From Dryomyza anilis (taxonomy: Eukaryota > Arthropoda > Insecta > Diptera > Dryomyzidae), in the NCBI GenBank assembly GCA_951804985.1, contig OX638130.1, positions 97,771,700 to 97,835,699 of the forward strand: a stretch of DNA of 64,000 nucleotides. Reading direction: 5' to 3'. How positions within the stretch are numbered: position 1 is the stretch's first letter; each line of letters opens with the position of its first letter. Under the pieces are notes generated by a model, which was not told the origin of the DNA, did not search any database, and saw nothing but the letters and a program-made list of their open reading frames with translations. Below, one piece after another: positions 32,801 to 45,074 of the stretch. The position numbers and the translations under genes were made by a program.

Positions 32801-34647
32801 CCACAAATAATAAAATTTAAAAAGTATAAAATAACCCTTTTTAAAATACATAAAATTCTAATTAAAACTTTGAATAGTTGAGATTTGATGAACTAACTAA
32901 AAAAATGTGTTTTCTTTTGCTGATAACGTTTAAATTTTACCAACAAAAAAAATATATATATTCGGGTTCAAGAGTGGGTTGTTGAAATTATATACAGCCA
33001 GAAGATAAGCAGTTTAAATTTCATTATAAAAAAAAAGTAAAAAATCCAAATTTATATTATCAGCAAATACGCAAAGAACAATGACCAATACATTACTTGA
33101 GTTCCGGTTAATATGAACGCAAAAATAATTAAATTTACTCCAAGTCATTTCAAATTGATTTAGAGATATGAATTTTAATATAGGGGCATGATGTTCCAGA
33201 CAGAATTTGTTCGAATTTGATGTCTCAATATAAAAAATTGTTTTTTAAACGAATTCAAATCGTTCAAGTCAAAACAGACGAATTGAATTCATTTAAAAAA
33301 AAAAAAAACAATAATTTGTATTGAGACCGGAGAGTATAGATTTTTAATAGAGATTCCTTCCGAGTTTGCTGGCGTCGCTGCCGAAAACATTGGTTGTGTG
33401 GAAGTGGAATTTTGCAGATAGAAGTTAACAGAGGAAAACAGTACACAAAACTGGATCTGATCGCGGATAATTTGTAACCAAACTTACCAAGATATAGTGC
33501 AATCCAACGCCTTATAAATTTTAATTATTTTACTGGCCAAAAATATGGCAGAAAAAATCCGAATATTGATTTGAAAATGTGTCTGTTGACAACATTTTCG
33601 TTTTAATTACCACATAACCAATGTTTGAATTTAATTGACAAAAGTGGTAGCGAAACCGCCTGTAGGGATTCTCTACATCAAATATATACTGAGTCATCAA
33701 AATCAAAAATGTTCTTTTACCAATTTTCATATATAATCCGAGCGAAATTCGATCGAAAGCTGAAGCATGTCCGATAAATATTTCATTTCAAAAGCATTCA
33801 AACTGCTTGCTTTGATTTGAACAATTTGAATAAGTTTGAAAAACAATTTTTTGTATTGTAATACAGAATTTAATTTTTTTTTATTTTTCTGATGTACCAG
33901 ACCTGGGGCCCTATTCTCACATCAAACGAAAATATGGCCCATGTTCGACCGATATATTTATTTAACCCTAATACTCAGTAGCTGGCTCAGCTGTTTTTAT
34001 GTTTATTATAATTATTGTTCTTGCTGTTGTATAAAATATTTATAGCTTATTGTTGTTGTGTAAATGTGTAAATGTCTGTCTGTAATTTTATTTTTTGTTT
34101 GTGTTTATACAAGCTGTACTTTTACTTACTCATTTAATTCGGGGAATATCATATAGACATAGCACATGGCCAACAAACTGGAAACAAAAATTGCTGCCAA
34201 TATGATGAGGGATTTTTTTGTAGCCATCCGATCGTCAGCGGACATGGCTTGTTTTTGTTGTAATTTAGATGCAGCAGCCGCATCATTTGATATTTGTTGT
34301 TTATTATTTAATGACGACGACGACGTAACTGAGGAATCGCCTGACATTGATGTTGTTGTTGTTGCTGTGCGCATGCTGCTGTTGTTGTAGTGATTTAGAT
34401 GCTGGTTGTTGGCGAGTTTGTTATCGCTGTCTTCTAGAATTAGAGATACAAAAAATACACAAAAGTTATTTATTTAATTATAAAGTTAGTTAATTGCGTC
34501 ATGAGTATTTTTTTTTTATATTAGTCTCAAGTATTAGTTGGATGTCGTAAAAAAACACTAATTCTTACCTGCAACAGCGACGACGGCCGTAGCAACAGCA
34601 GTTGTTGTTTCGGCCGTGGCTAATAAGTTGGCTTTTTCGAATTCCAT
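23864..34647 (-). CDS. stas: TMEM41B/stasimon, ER VTT-domain membrane protein (4 exons)
   Basis: Homologue of vertebrate TMEM41B and Drosophila stasimon: multi-pass ER proteins of the DedA/VTT family, linked to phospholipid scrambling, autophagosome and lipid-droplet formation and, in flies, motor-circuit function. Minus-strand exons are 34647-34569, 34430-34130, 30109-29981 and 24371-23864; all phases close, giving 338 residues. The N-terminal 90 residues are low complexity (Thr, Ser, Ala, Gln). TM1 is in SLIILAAIFVSSLLAMCYVY, followed by IPRDIQDAKMLAKVLDRYKD. The VTT domain begins at LQTFAIPGSLFLSILLGFLY and includes LRMTPILPNWFINLASPVIG and FGTFCGVAPPSVIAIQAG. It ends with the basic tail KNKLKKKLA. 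The exon 2 acceptor is a TAGAAG tandem site, so one extra Glu may be included. The exon 3 donor is weak (GTATCC). Introns 2 and 3 are 4.0 and 5.6 kb and contain transposons. Confidence 0.9.
24390..26400. other. stas intron 3, 3' part
   Basis: AT-rich intron sequence without recognised coding exons. At 26290-26400 a CTGGCAGATTTTACACA segment and a GGCAGACAATTACA segment resemble the left arm of element E3 (30987 onward), suggesting a truncated E3 relative. Confidence 0.4.
26411..27568 (+). mobile_element. TA-flanked MITE family (CACTCAGAA ends), copy 2, with nested hairpin MITE
   Basis: It starts CACTCAGAATAAAATGTCCC and ends TTTTATTTTAGTG, between TA dinucleotides (26409-26410 and 27569-27570). 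It is homologous along much of its length to 21385-22551 but lacks the SINE. It contains instead extra sequence near 27050-27250 and the hairpin at 27402-27537. It lies in stas intron 3. Confidence 0.72.
27402..27537. mobile_element. Small hairpin MITE, about 136 bp
   Basis: Near-perfect inverted arms of about 55 bp, starting CAGCCTAACCAATAAACGAA and including AAGTCGACTTTAAAGAAAG and CAGCTTTTTGACAA. TAT flanks both sides. The related MITEs at 22.5 and 49.0 kb lack it at the matching position. A diverged relative sits at 45130-45250. Confidence 0.75.
27690..27985 (-). mobile_element. tRNA-derived SINE, copy 3, with deletion in the tRNA head
   Basis: Minus-strand copy of the 20024-20332 family. 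The head keeps the A box (GGTAGCTCAGTGGTTAGTGC) but has lost about 18 bp covering the anticodon-side segment before the B box. That deletion would impair Pol III transcription. Lies in stas intron 3. Confidence 0.82.
27990..29980. other. stas intron 3, 5' part
   Basis: AT-rich sequence without confirmed exons. One minus-strand open frame at 29525-29265 encodes a single hydrophobic segment (YLLSLTIFLLIVFAAFLY). It could not be spliced in phase between stas exons 3 and 4, so it is not included in the gene. Confidence 0.4.
30987..32189. mobile_element. Non-autonomous DNA element E3, CCCGAG termini, CTGGCAGA motif array
   Basis: The left end is CCCGAGACAAAATATTCCGC. Right ends occur twice: at 31929 (reading inward CCCGAGACAAAATTTCTGGC) and at 32189 (CCCGAGAAAAAATGTC). 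The last roughly 260 bp are duplicated in tandem (about 31665-31929 and 31930-32189). The left arm has TTACTGGCAGA repeated; the right units have ATATGCC/GGCATAT and GGCAGA motifs. The outer dinucleotides do not match (TT versus AT or CT), so a target duplication is not shown. In stas intron 2. No transposase. Confidence 0.6.
32330..33870. repeat. Dispersed degenerate repeats with a TTCGATCGAAAGT core
   Basis: Imperfect copies of TTCGATCGAAAGT...GAATTCCAGAACATATCC appear near 32465, 32600, 32750 and 33740. They are embedded in GAATTC- and ATTCGAT-rich DNA. Intronic to stas, and too diverged for unit borders to be set. Confidence 0.4.
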
Positions 34648-36791
34648 CACTTTTTAAAACCAACTCCACTCCACAAATATTACAAAATACGTCGTAGTTA
34701 ATATGTGGCTACAATTCAATTAATTTTTTTTTAACTAGAAAAATTAATACTTGTTCTCCTCCGCGTTTCACACAATAAATACGACACAGCAGAGTCCACT
34801 CGGTGTAGATTTTAGATCGCGTTGCGATGGTTCGTTCAAGCACTGTGCTCTACTCTATGGAGCAACTACCGAGCGACTAGCACTGACTGACTTGACTGAC
34901 TTTTGGGTCTGAGACTGTTTGCCACCGTCAGCCCGTAGAAAATTCTTATTGGTCGACTCGACGCTGTTGTTTTGTTGTGCGGTTTGCTCTCAAAGAATGC
35001 AAAGTGACGAAATATTAAATAAATCAATATAGTATGTTTCTTCTCACAATATTCACATTTGCAAATTTATTTTAGTCTTTTTTACAGTAATTTTATATTT
35101 ATTTTACTTCTCACTGTCACACAATTGAGCTGTACTTTATTTAATTTATAAAAGTTGTTTTAGTTTGGTTTGCTTATATTTAATAGAAAATTACAAAATG
35201 TTGGGCTAGCTTTTGAATGCGTCGGCTTAATAATTAGAAAAAAGTGGATCCATCGGGGGTGCAGCAAAGTTTATTGAGCAAACCAAAAAAAAAAAACTTA
35301 ACTGTCATGCGAAATGTCAAAATTATATCGTACGATTACCAGGGTTGTCTAAGTAACATTAAAGTACAATATTGTTTATTGGGGCCCAATTAGTAGTGTT
35401 AATATTTGAGAAATTCTAGTAATAGTCAGTATTTTTTTAGATTTTATTGAATAATTTTAGTTTTTTCTTGTTATTACTTAAATTTAAATTAAAATTTTTT
35501 CAATATGTTTTGAAACATTCATAGTAATATATACTAAAAAATTAAAATTCCATATAGAAAGACTTTTAATACCTGAAATATTTGTTTTTTGGAATAGTAT
35601 ATGTTCTGCCGAAGCAAGTTCTTTTTTAAAATACTCCCCAGCAGGAACACTTCCGGTCATGTGCTCAGTAGTATTACTAGAAATAAAACTGCAAATGTCA
35701 GTCATACACAGAAAAATATATTGTACGTATATATAACAATTGATATTAATAGAAAACAAAAACGTATTCCAATATGATGAAATATGAATGATGAAATAAG
35801 TATTCACACAATTTTTATTAAAAATATTAATAGGAACAAATTTAATATCACATGAATACAATTAAATGATTAATTGTATTTACAGCTATTGTTTGTTGCT
35901 TTTGATTTATTTAAATTTTTAAATGCAATTCTGGGATGTGTACTATTTCCTTGGGTTTTTTCAATTTGCTTTGTGTTTATATTTTCCCAACGCCATGTAG
36001 AGTATTTTGTGGCCGTATAAATAGCAGCGTTAATATAGCCGCTGATGAATTCGCAGAATATTGGAAGCAATGTAGGCATTATCGGATTCTGCATATTCAT
36101 GAACTGATATCGAAGCAGGAGATTCTACATAAATTGCCTGAATATAAAAAGCATGAATATAAAAATGGCCTGAATATTAAAAATGATTTCAATGTAAAAC
36201 AATTTTTAATTGGTTCTATTAAATATTTAATAAATTTCTATTAAAAAACGTGTGGATCGAAATAAATTTTTAGTTTTTGTTACTAATTAATTAATTAGTG
36301 ATAAATTAATTCTCAATAAAAGATTTAATATATACAATCACATTAATTTCAATATAACAAAAAAAAAAACTGTTAAATTTACTTCAATTCACGATTTCTC
36401 ATTATTACAAATATTGAATTCAATACAATTAAAGTTACATATGTTGATTTTCTATTAAAAATTAATTGAATTGATTAACATCTATAATTAGTTATGATTA
36501 ATTTCTATAACGATTTTATAAGCATCGGGAAAACTGATGTAATGAAACGATTGTTTCAATAATTTCATCCCTGACGTTTAATTTTTCATCCGCACCATAT
36601 CGCTGAACACTCCCAGTAATAGTACTAAAACTGACAGTTGATTTTAATTTGGCGGAAAATTGGCATAAATAATGGCGCCAATATTAATTGCAGAAAATCG
36701 AATATCTTTTTTTTGTGTGTACAATGTGTTTGTTTGCTTTAAAGAAAGTGTGCCTAAATATTAAAATTGTGTTCTAGACAGTAAACCCAAA
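34648..36791. promoter_or_regulatory. Divergent intergenic region between stas and mus101
   Basis: 2.1 kb between the start codons of two head-to-head genes, so both promoters lie here. 34650-34900 is GC-richer and probably holds the stas 5' UTR. 36650-36790 precedes mus101. In between are two modest open frames at 35484-35861 (minus) and 35936-36244 (plus) with no recognised product. The minus-strand part 35575-35685 has a good acceptor (TTTCTAG) and donor (CAG-GTATTA) and may be an exon of a small unknown gene. Confidence 0.4.
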
Positions 36792-39700
36792 ATGAGTTTC
36801 GACGAAACAATTAACGCGTATTTTGTAACCGTCGGTCACGACGCTGACGAAGATGTTACAAAGGAAGAGTTGGCGCTGACGTTGACGCTACTGAAGAATT
36901 TGATGCCCGATGAAAACATACGCGAAATAAAGGCCAGCGAAGGCTTTCCACTAATAGCTACCGGTCGTCTCACGAAGAAGGATGTATTCATTTTCGATCG
37001 ATTCGAAGGTGATTTTTTTAAGCAGCTGCAGCAGACAAAATCACTGATTGTGGGACTGCGTTGCCTTCACAGATGTCTGCAAAAAGCGGAGCCCATACCA
37101 CTCGGCACAAGTCCGGTCTACAGCACTGCGATGCGTGATCTGCAAATATCAGCGACCGGCATAACGCCACAAGAAAAAGATCGGCTGCGTGAACTCATTC
37201 ACTGGATGGGTGGTCATTATTTTCAAAATCTGGGACGCACCATAACACATCTCATCTCGAATACCATCAAGTCTTCCAAGTACGAACATGCTACGCTCAA
37301 TGGGATACCGGTGATGCACGTCGATTGGGTGCAACGTGTGTGGGAACGAACCGCTGTGGAGGACGTGGCAGCGACCGATGTGGAATTCGACAAATACAGG
37401 TTGCCCATTTTCTTTGGCACCAACATCACATGCACCGGGCTGGATACAGATAGGAAACATGAGGTGGGTTGAGAATATAGACTAAAACATGTTACTAAAC
37501 AACTAAAAATTCGTAATAAAAAATGCAATTATAAATTTTGTTTTCGGTTTTCCTTCTGGTTGTTATGGTTTTGGGTTTATACTTTTTATATCCATTTTAT
37601 AACATTACTTGAAATAACAACTCTATTTGCTAAATAAAAAATATATTTCCACCCAAACAAAACAAAAAGGTAATGCGCCTGGTGAACGAGAACGGTGGCA
37701 TCTATCATCGCGCCTTTCGCTCGCAACTCGTCGACATCGTTATCACGGAGAAGAGTAAAACCAACTCTGACAAATATCTTGCCGCTGTGCGCTACAAGAA
37801 GGACATCTTGATACCCGAATGGATTATGGATAGTGTGCAGCGGGGATTTGCATTGCCCACCAAAGCCTATCAAGTAAAGTCCTTGAAGGTATCAACGCCC
37901 ACAAAAAGTGATCAAAGTATTGCGGACTTCACAGCCACCGATCAAACGCATCTCTCAGATATTTCACGCATTAGCGCCATGGGTTCAAAGCGCGGTAGCG
38001 GTGGCAACGATATGACTTTGAGTGATACCATCTGTTCGATGAATGACACACAACTTACAACGGCCGCTCCGCCAACATTTATTGCACCGCAACCTAAGGA
38101 ACTACAACGTGAAGTGCTAAAGAAAGCAGGCGCTGCCGCACACTATCGTCTGGTCTACGATGAAATATGTCCAAAAAAAGCTAAAAAAGCAGGCACTTTT
38201 CTGGATGGTTGTTGCATTTATTTGAGTGGTTTTCGTTCGGAGGAAAAGGAAAAACTAAATCGCATATTAAATGCTGGCGGTGCTACGCGTTACGATGCTG
38301 TTAATGAAAAAATAACACATATCATTGTTGGACAGCTGGAAGATTCTGAGTTTAAAGTCTGGAAACGCGATGGGCTGTTGACAGGTTGGTCAATTTAAAG
38401 CATATTTAAAATAAAATAACTATAATTATTTGCTTTAATTTTTAGCTGTTAACATTGTGCGTTTAGATTGGCTTTTCGAGAGCATTAAGCTGAAACAGAC
38501 CGCCAGTGAGGTAGTTTATCGCATGTCGATGCCTACATCACGTGAACCTGATGCTCCGTCACCGTCCAGCAAGAAAACCTTGCGCTCCATGAATCACAGT
38601 TTCAAGCAACCGGATTTGCCCATGAAAAAGAAATTATTTCAATCAGATCCCAGCAGCAGTAACACTGATAAGTCACCGGCTGCTACAGTAAAACCAGCTG
38701 TACCCCTTGAAGATGAGGACGAACAGAATTTAATTGCACAATATTCGCAAGAGAATGAACCCAGTGCCACACCGTTACCAGCATCACAGCCCGCTGCGGA
38801 TCAATCAACACTAATGCATCCAATGGCATCTTCCACGCAATTTCATGCATCTGATGCTACAGCGGCTCCTTCAAAGCCACCGGCATCGGTAGCACAGAAT
38901 CCTTCAACAAATCCTGCCGAGTACAGTGCCACCGCGATGACCACCATCGATTACGAACATTTGGACTTCTTTCAAGGCATGGCCATCTACATTGATCGCG
39001 AGCACTTTCCCGAGGAGTTTTACTCGCAGATGATCAACGAATGTGAGGCTGCTCAAGGCAATGTTATCGCGGAGAATTTTCGCGATCCTGTCGACTATGC
39101 GATTGTGTCGTTTGAGCGCACCTTGGATACGTCACGTTTGCCGGTGAAGGCGCGTCATATAATCACGGAACTGTATGTGGTGAGTAGCTGAACTAAAAAA
39201 ATATCAAATAAAAATTAAGGTTTTCATTAAATTTATGGAAGTACTTTGTTATAGTAATAAAAGTTCAATATATCGTCGTTAACCACTTTCCGAAAAAAAA
39301 AAATTATTCATTATTTGCCTATTTTTATTTTAAATGTATGAGGATGATGTTGATTTTGCTCATGTTTATGTTAATGATGCTCACAACTGTGACTATATGA
39401 TCAATCTATTATTAAAACTTGTTAACATTTTTCCACAATGTATATTTGAGAAACATAATTGATCTACATTTATTGTCAACTATAGTTATAAATAGTAAAC
39501 ATTAACTTTTAAATTAATGACATCAAACATTTAAATTGAATGCAGGAAACATGTATGAAGCAGAACAAACTCGTGCCCATGGAATACTTTCATAAACATG
39601 TGCCGCACACAGCAGACGCTACGCCACTCCAAGGCATGACCATTGTCATATCCGTTTACACGGGACTCGAGCGTGATTACATTGATTCGGTGGCACAGCT

Positions 39701-41973
39701 TCTAGGTGCCAAAGTTAATAAAACCTTTGTAAAGAAAGAAAAACCACTACTGGTGTGTCCGTCACCAGAGGGCTCCAAATATGAGGGAGCACTAAAGTGG
39801 CGATATCCGGTCGTGACCTCAGATTGGCTGGTACAATGTGCCGCGCATGGACAAAAACTTGCCTATCAACTGTTTTTGGTCGGCGATAGTGCAGCGGACT
39901 TTCCAATATCGCCCACATTAAGAGAGCGCAATACAACAATAACGAACGCGCGCAGTACGCCTGCAGCACCTGTACCCATGGACATGGATGCGCTGGAGAA
40001 TAATGTGAGTCGAAATCTTTTAATAAATTTAAAAAGTAATTTTATTCATTTATTTTAAATGAAATAATTTTTCATTATATTTTCAGTTACAGCCTAATGC
40101 AGCGCCTGCAACTGTCACCCCCACCACGCCTGACTTTACGCCGCTGCGCAACAAACGTGTCTCCGAACTGGCTGGTCCGTCGCGTAACACACGCAGCTCC
40201 CTCGGCGGCAATGCCAACGGTACGTCGCCCGATTCGCCACACACACCGACCAACAACTATGCGCGTCCCAGCTATAACTTTGATTTTATGGAAAACTATG
40301 CTGGTGAAATCGATGACCCCGCCAAACGCGACTGTCTACGCGAGATCATCGCAGAAATGCGTCGCAATCAAACTCCTGAACTTGAGCGCATTCGCAGACA
40401 GGCCTGCACGCCAGGCAAACTGGCCGCCTCACCCTTGGGTATACCAGACTTTTGTACTACACCCGAATATGAAAAACGTATGGCTGCCGAATTTGAGCGT
40501 CGCTGGCGTTTACCCACAAAGAAACTAAAGCCCGACACGCCTATCGATGAGATACAACGACGTGTTATGCGCGCCACCTGCCTTGCAATGGGCATTGAAC
40601 TGGACGATGAGCCTAATGCTTCGACGTCTGCAAAAAAAACTGCCGAAGGATCGATGGCGAACGATGTAACAACGCCGGTGCAGCCTAAGAAACCGCGCAA
40701 CGGCAGCATTGCGCCACGCACAATATTTACACCCAACAACAATAGCAGTCGAAACGATAGCGCATCATCGGACACTTTTGTGCCCAGCACACAGACGCCT
40801 AATGGCAACGTCACGCAACAGGAGGTAGAACATGTCAGCTCGATTAGTGGGCTCGGACAACGCGCCTCACTTGTTGGCAAATCTACAATAAATTTTGATA
40901 AAATCAGTTTTGAGGATACAGCTCTCGATAATAATAATGCTACTAATGCAGCCGCTACGACTAGAACTTCCACGACCGCGGGCGCTGCCGCCGCTTCACC
41001 AGAATTCAAGCAAATCACCGACTATCTGAAGAATTGTGAATCGCGTCGCCAGAGCTTAAAGCGTGGCAGTAGCAGCAGATATGCCGCCGATCTCATGGAA
41101 ACAGAGACTGAAGCACACCACTATGTGCAACCATTCGAATCGGAACAGTTTGGCGATGGCAGCGAAGATCAGGCTGTGGGTTGGCGCGATCCGGCAGAGT
41201 TTAGTTTGGAGCGGAGACGACCGGCGGCGCGCACAATGCAGCATCAGGGCACGCCACGCTTTAGCATTTCGTGCTTGGATGAGGAGACGCGCGCCGATGT
41301 TATTGAGAGAATATTACGCTTGGGTGGCGAGGTTTTTAAAACTCATTTTGTTAAAATCTTTTTTTAACTTTAAACTTTGCTTTAGGTTTGTGAGAATTTG
41401 GTCAATTTTGATCCCGCCTGCACGCACTTTGTCTGCGAGCGTCCCAACCGCGGCGAGAAAATACTTGGCTGCATTTCTTCTGGCAAATGGGTCTTGAGTC
41501 TCAAATACATTGAAGAGTGCTCCGCCAAAGGTGTTTTTGTCGATGAGGAACTCTATGAGTGGGGCAATGGCAAGGCCTATAACATACCCAAGTTGGCACA
41601 AGAGGAGCTTGTGATAGCGGCAGCTGCGCATCGTTGGCGCAAACAGTTGACAGCTTCGGTGGGCAACGAAACGGGCGCCTTTAGCGGTTTTCGCGCTATA
41701 TTGCGTATATCGGAACGCAATCTGGATGCGCTTAAGAATGTCATTAAAGCAGGCATGGGTCAGATAATCGATGCAAAGTTACCGTACAGTGAGGCGGACG
41801 ATGCACACCTGGCGACACATTGTTTTGTCGATGTGAAAAAGATGCCGCTTACGCAGCGTGATTATGAATTTCTACGCGCTAACGATGTTAATGTGCTAAC
41901 GCAAATGTACATCAATTCGTATTTGATGAATGGCAACGATGTAGACTTTGCTAAATACGAAATTAAAATGTAG
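36792..41973 (+). CDS. mus101: TopBP1/Dpb11 homologue Mus101, multi-BRCT replication and checkpoint scaffold (6 exons)
   Basis: A nuclear scaffold that binds phosphorylated partners through BRCT repeats, needed for replication initiation, ATR checkpoint activation and DNA repair. Exons are 36792-37463, 37670-38384, 38446-39179, 39546-40004, 40087-41331 and 41386-41973. They give 1470 residues, close to the fly family length, with all phases closed. BRCT-like modules lie at about 8-95, 113-190, 206-292 (EWIMDS), 400-490 (DWLFES), 636-705, 735-820 (SDWLVQCA), 1253-1335 (KWVLSLKYIEEC) and 1350-1460. Ser/Thr/Pro-rich disordered linkers separate modules 3-4 and 5-7. The 420-residue linker before the C-terminal pair corresponds to the region holding the ATR-activating segment in vertebrates; I cannot confirm that activity here. 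A short 5' UTR follows the divergent region shared with stas; AATAAA at 42044. Confidence 0.94.
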
Positions 41974-42043
41974 ATGTACTGCAGTTCAGCGACATTGAGT
42001 ATTTGTAGAAGTTGGTTTATTATTGTGTATAATTGTTGTTGTT

Positions 42044-42049
42044 AATAAA
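42044..42049 (+). terminator. Poly(A) signal of mus101
   Basis: AATAAA 71 bp after the mus101 stop codon, followed by a GT-containing stretch. Confidence 0.65.
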
Positions 42050-42547
42050 ACAAGTTTAAGTAAAACTAAAAGGTGCTGATTTCAATATTAAACAATGTTA
42101 AATGATTAAAGATGATTTTATAATATTTTACATTAGTCAACATTTATAAAAAAAACCGAATAGTTGAAAATGAAAGAATATTTACGTAATTTTTCAGTCA
42201 TTCGTTTGTGTTTTTTATATTCTTTTTTCGTATTACAGAATTATCTCTTTAAACACATGTCATCAATTAAATGTTATCATTATCCAAAAGCTGTCCTAAA
42301 TGTTGCCGAAAAGTTGTCATTTAGTAATACAAAGGATCGACTGAAAGATGCCTTTTTGTTTTGCCTGATTGATGTACTAGCGGCATGCGCAAAGTTGTCT
42401 TAAAATTGTCAGAAAGTCGTCTAGGGGTACTAAAGTGCAATCGGATTATAAACATGTGTTCGAAAAATAATATAATTTTAGTTAATTATATAGGTAAACA
42501 TATCAATTGGAAATTGAATCCTTATACATAATGTAGAATGTATCGAT

Positions 42548-44480
42548 AACACGGTGATACAGTGAAAATATACTTGAAAAATGACCTAGTGCAGGTTATA
42601 GGCCTTGTTGAGTACATCACAAATCAGCCTTAAAATTTTCGGAAACCCCCTCAAAATTCGGAGTTATTCCGAAAAAACCGTTTTCGGTTGGGTTTCAGTA
42701 CTTATGAACGCGTAACTCAGTTTTTTTTGAACCGATTTTAATTATTTGAACGGTTTTAGAGAGAAAAATATTGAAGCTTTGCAGGCGAACAATTTTTATA
42801 TTATGTGCTTCAAATACTGTTAATGATTTTCCTAAGAATATCTAATATTTTTTTTATTTTTATTTATTTTTTTAATTTGACTAAATTTTTTTATTAATTT
42901 TCCTATGACAGCATATATATATGTATATATACTTTTAAAGACAAATTTATTATTAATAAAATAGTCTTTAATTTTTATAAATCGGATTGAAATTTTTCAA
43001 GTTATTAGACTTTATTTGAAAAAAAAAATAGGTGAGAATAAAAAATTGAATCGAATAAAATACTTTAAATAAGTTTAAGTAAGCTTTTAAGTAATCCCAT
43101 CGTCAACAGACTTATCAGTGCGGATTCAGACATGGATAGTCCACCACAGATCAGATGTTCACATTACGCCAAATCCTGGAAAAGACCAAAAAGAGGCAGC
43201 CCACAACCTGCTCGTTGACTACAAAACAAAATTCCGATAAGAAGTCGCCTATAGCAACCATGTCTGAGTTCACTATACTTGCGACACACATTGCACAGTG
43301 AGAATTGGGAAAAACCTCACTGATACGTTTAATACCGAACGAGGTTTCAGACAATGCGATTCCCTATCGTGTGACTTCTTCAACCTAATAACGGACAAGA
43401 TTATAAGAGCTGCCCAACTCCATCACAATGGCACTATCTTCAACAAGAGTACCATGCTGCTCGGTTATGCTCATGATATCGAGTTGTGAAGGACTTCGTC
43501 TAACGTAAGTCTTGAGATAAGTCGATGAATAATTCTTGCCAACAGTTCATACTTTCGACTCAGTAGGCAATTGAGGAGCAGAGCCATCTCCACGGACAAA
43601 AATTACGCTCTATAAGTCACACATCATGCCAGTCCTCCTCTATGGTGCTGAGGCATGAACGGTTGCGAACACCGATGAGCGATCTTTAGGAGCGTTCGAG
43701 AGAAAGATTCTTCGGAAAATATACGCAGACATGGTCAGGCGCATAAAGATTCAGCGTCTACGGACATGTCTGAATATGGATGAAAGCGCTCCGACAAAAA
43801 AGGAGTTCAATTCTTTACCCAGTGGTGGTCAACGTAGGAGCGTCAGAATCTCCAGTGGAGCAACCAAATGCCAGACAATCTGACAGCGATTGGAGTGCAA
43901 AACGTAAAATATATAGAAAATCGATTGACAAACTTTTTTTTTTAATTGATTCAAAAAATGGATTCAAAATAGTATATAAGATAATTTTCCCACTTTGTAA
44001 AAAGTGTAATAACTTTTACAATTTTCCATCGATTCTGATAAATGAAACTAAGTTTTACTCAAAATAAAATGTTCTTTAAAAATATGTATACATATATATT
44101 TGTCTTTAAAGAAAAAATCAATAAAAATGTGACCAAAGTCGAAAAAACTAAAAAAAAATGGCATATGGATCAGGCATTCTTACGAAAATTACCACTATTT
44201 TTATACGCACATGTCAACAAGTGTATATTTTCTGAAAGCTACATTATTCTTTTTTCTAAAACTATTTAAAAATTTAAAATCGAATCAAAAATTAGTAAGT
44301 TACACGATCTTAAGTACTCGAACTAACCTTAAAACAGATTTTTCCGAATAACTCCGAATTTTGAGGGTGTTTCCGAAAATGTTATTTCTGATTTCTGATC
44401 TCCTCAACAAGGCCTACAACCAACACTAACTCGTTTTTCAAGTATATAAAAAAAGTGCTCTTTTGTAACACTGTGTAATT
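42548..44480. mobile_element. Element with about 150-bp inverted ends enclosing a LINE relic
   Basis: The left end (42548-42700) and right end (44325-44480) are inverted copies. Both contain CGGAGTTATTCCGAAAAA or its complement, CCTCAAAATTCGGA, and GGCCTTGTTGAG. The same terminal sequence ends the repeat at the start of the window (1435-1600). The interior at 42780-42905 matches bases 1-140 in inverted orientation. The centre holds a decayed reverse-transcriptase fragment. This looks like a foldback-type or long-TIR DNA element that received a LINE insertion, or that captured one. Confidence 0.6.
43090..43920 (+). pseudogene. Decayed non-LTR retrotransposon reverse-transcriptase fragment
   Basis: Near 43145-43190 a frame reads DQMFTLRQILEKTKKRQP, resembling the RT segment DQIFTLRQ-LEK of insect LINEs. 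Further fragments across three frames fit later RT blocks, such as a SLSCDFFNLITDKI-type stretch and SYARDIEL. A C-terminal FGARERKILRKIY-like relic follows. Stops and frameshifts are frequent. A sister relic lies at 56205-57080. Confidence 0.55.
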
Positions 44481-44484
44481 AATA

Positions 44485-45074
44485 ATTTTAAAAATTAATT
44501 TAATTATTTTATTTTTTGAAATTGTTAAAGTTGAATATTCAATTTTTTGTTTTTAAAATTAACATTGTTTTGAATAGTTTTTAATTCTACCACATAATTT
44601 ATAAAAACTCCTCCTGATAATTCGGAAATATTGTGCAGTGTTTAAAATCTAAAGGAATTTTTATATTTTTAAAAATATTAAAAAGTACATTATTTGTACA
44701 AAGTGGAGCGTATATGTCTTTGAATCTGTGGAAACTCTGCAGCCTATACTTAGCAAATTGTTGCACGCAATAACAACTTTGGCAAAATCTTGAATTGATG
44801 CAGTTTTTGCATTATTTTCTTTTGGTTCTTTCTTCAATGCTCCGAATTCTTATTGTGTTTATTGTAAAAGGAAAACGTTAGCGAATAGTAATGTGGAATG
44901 TGCATAGAAAGATCGCTGATGAATAGGCTTGGCTACCTCTGAAACAGCTGTACGATCTGCCACTCAATGCATTTTTCCAATTGTTTGTTGTTTTATTTGT
45001 TGGTACAAAAGACCCAATTTGTACCGACTGGATTATTTTAAGACACTAAAATAAAATAATCAAAAGAGGTCGTA
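44485..45074. other. Intergenic DNA, nothing recognised
   Basis: AT-rich sequence between the inverted-end element and the 796-bp tandem array. No gene, RNA or transposon terminus seen. Confidence 0.4.

Noticed and set aside
40097..41018. Long frames in other phases over mus101 exon 5 (both strands)
   Set aside because: They are shadows of the GC-rich mus101 coding sequence, whose own frame is spliced and homologous to TopBP1.
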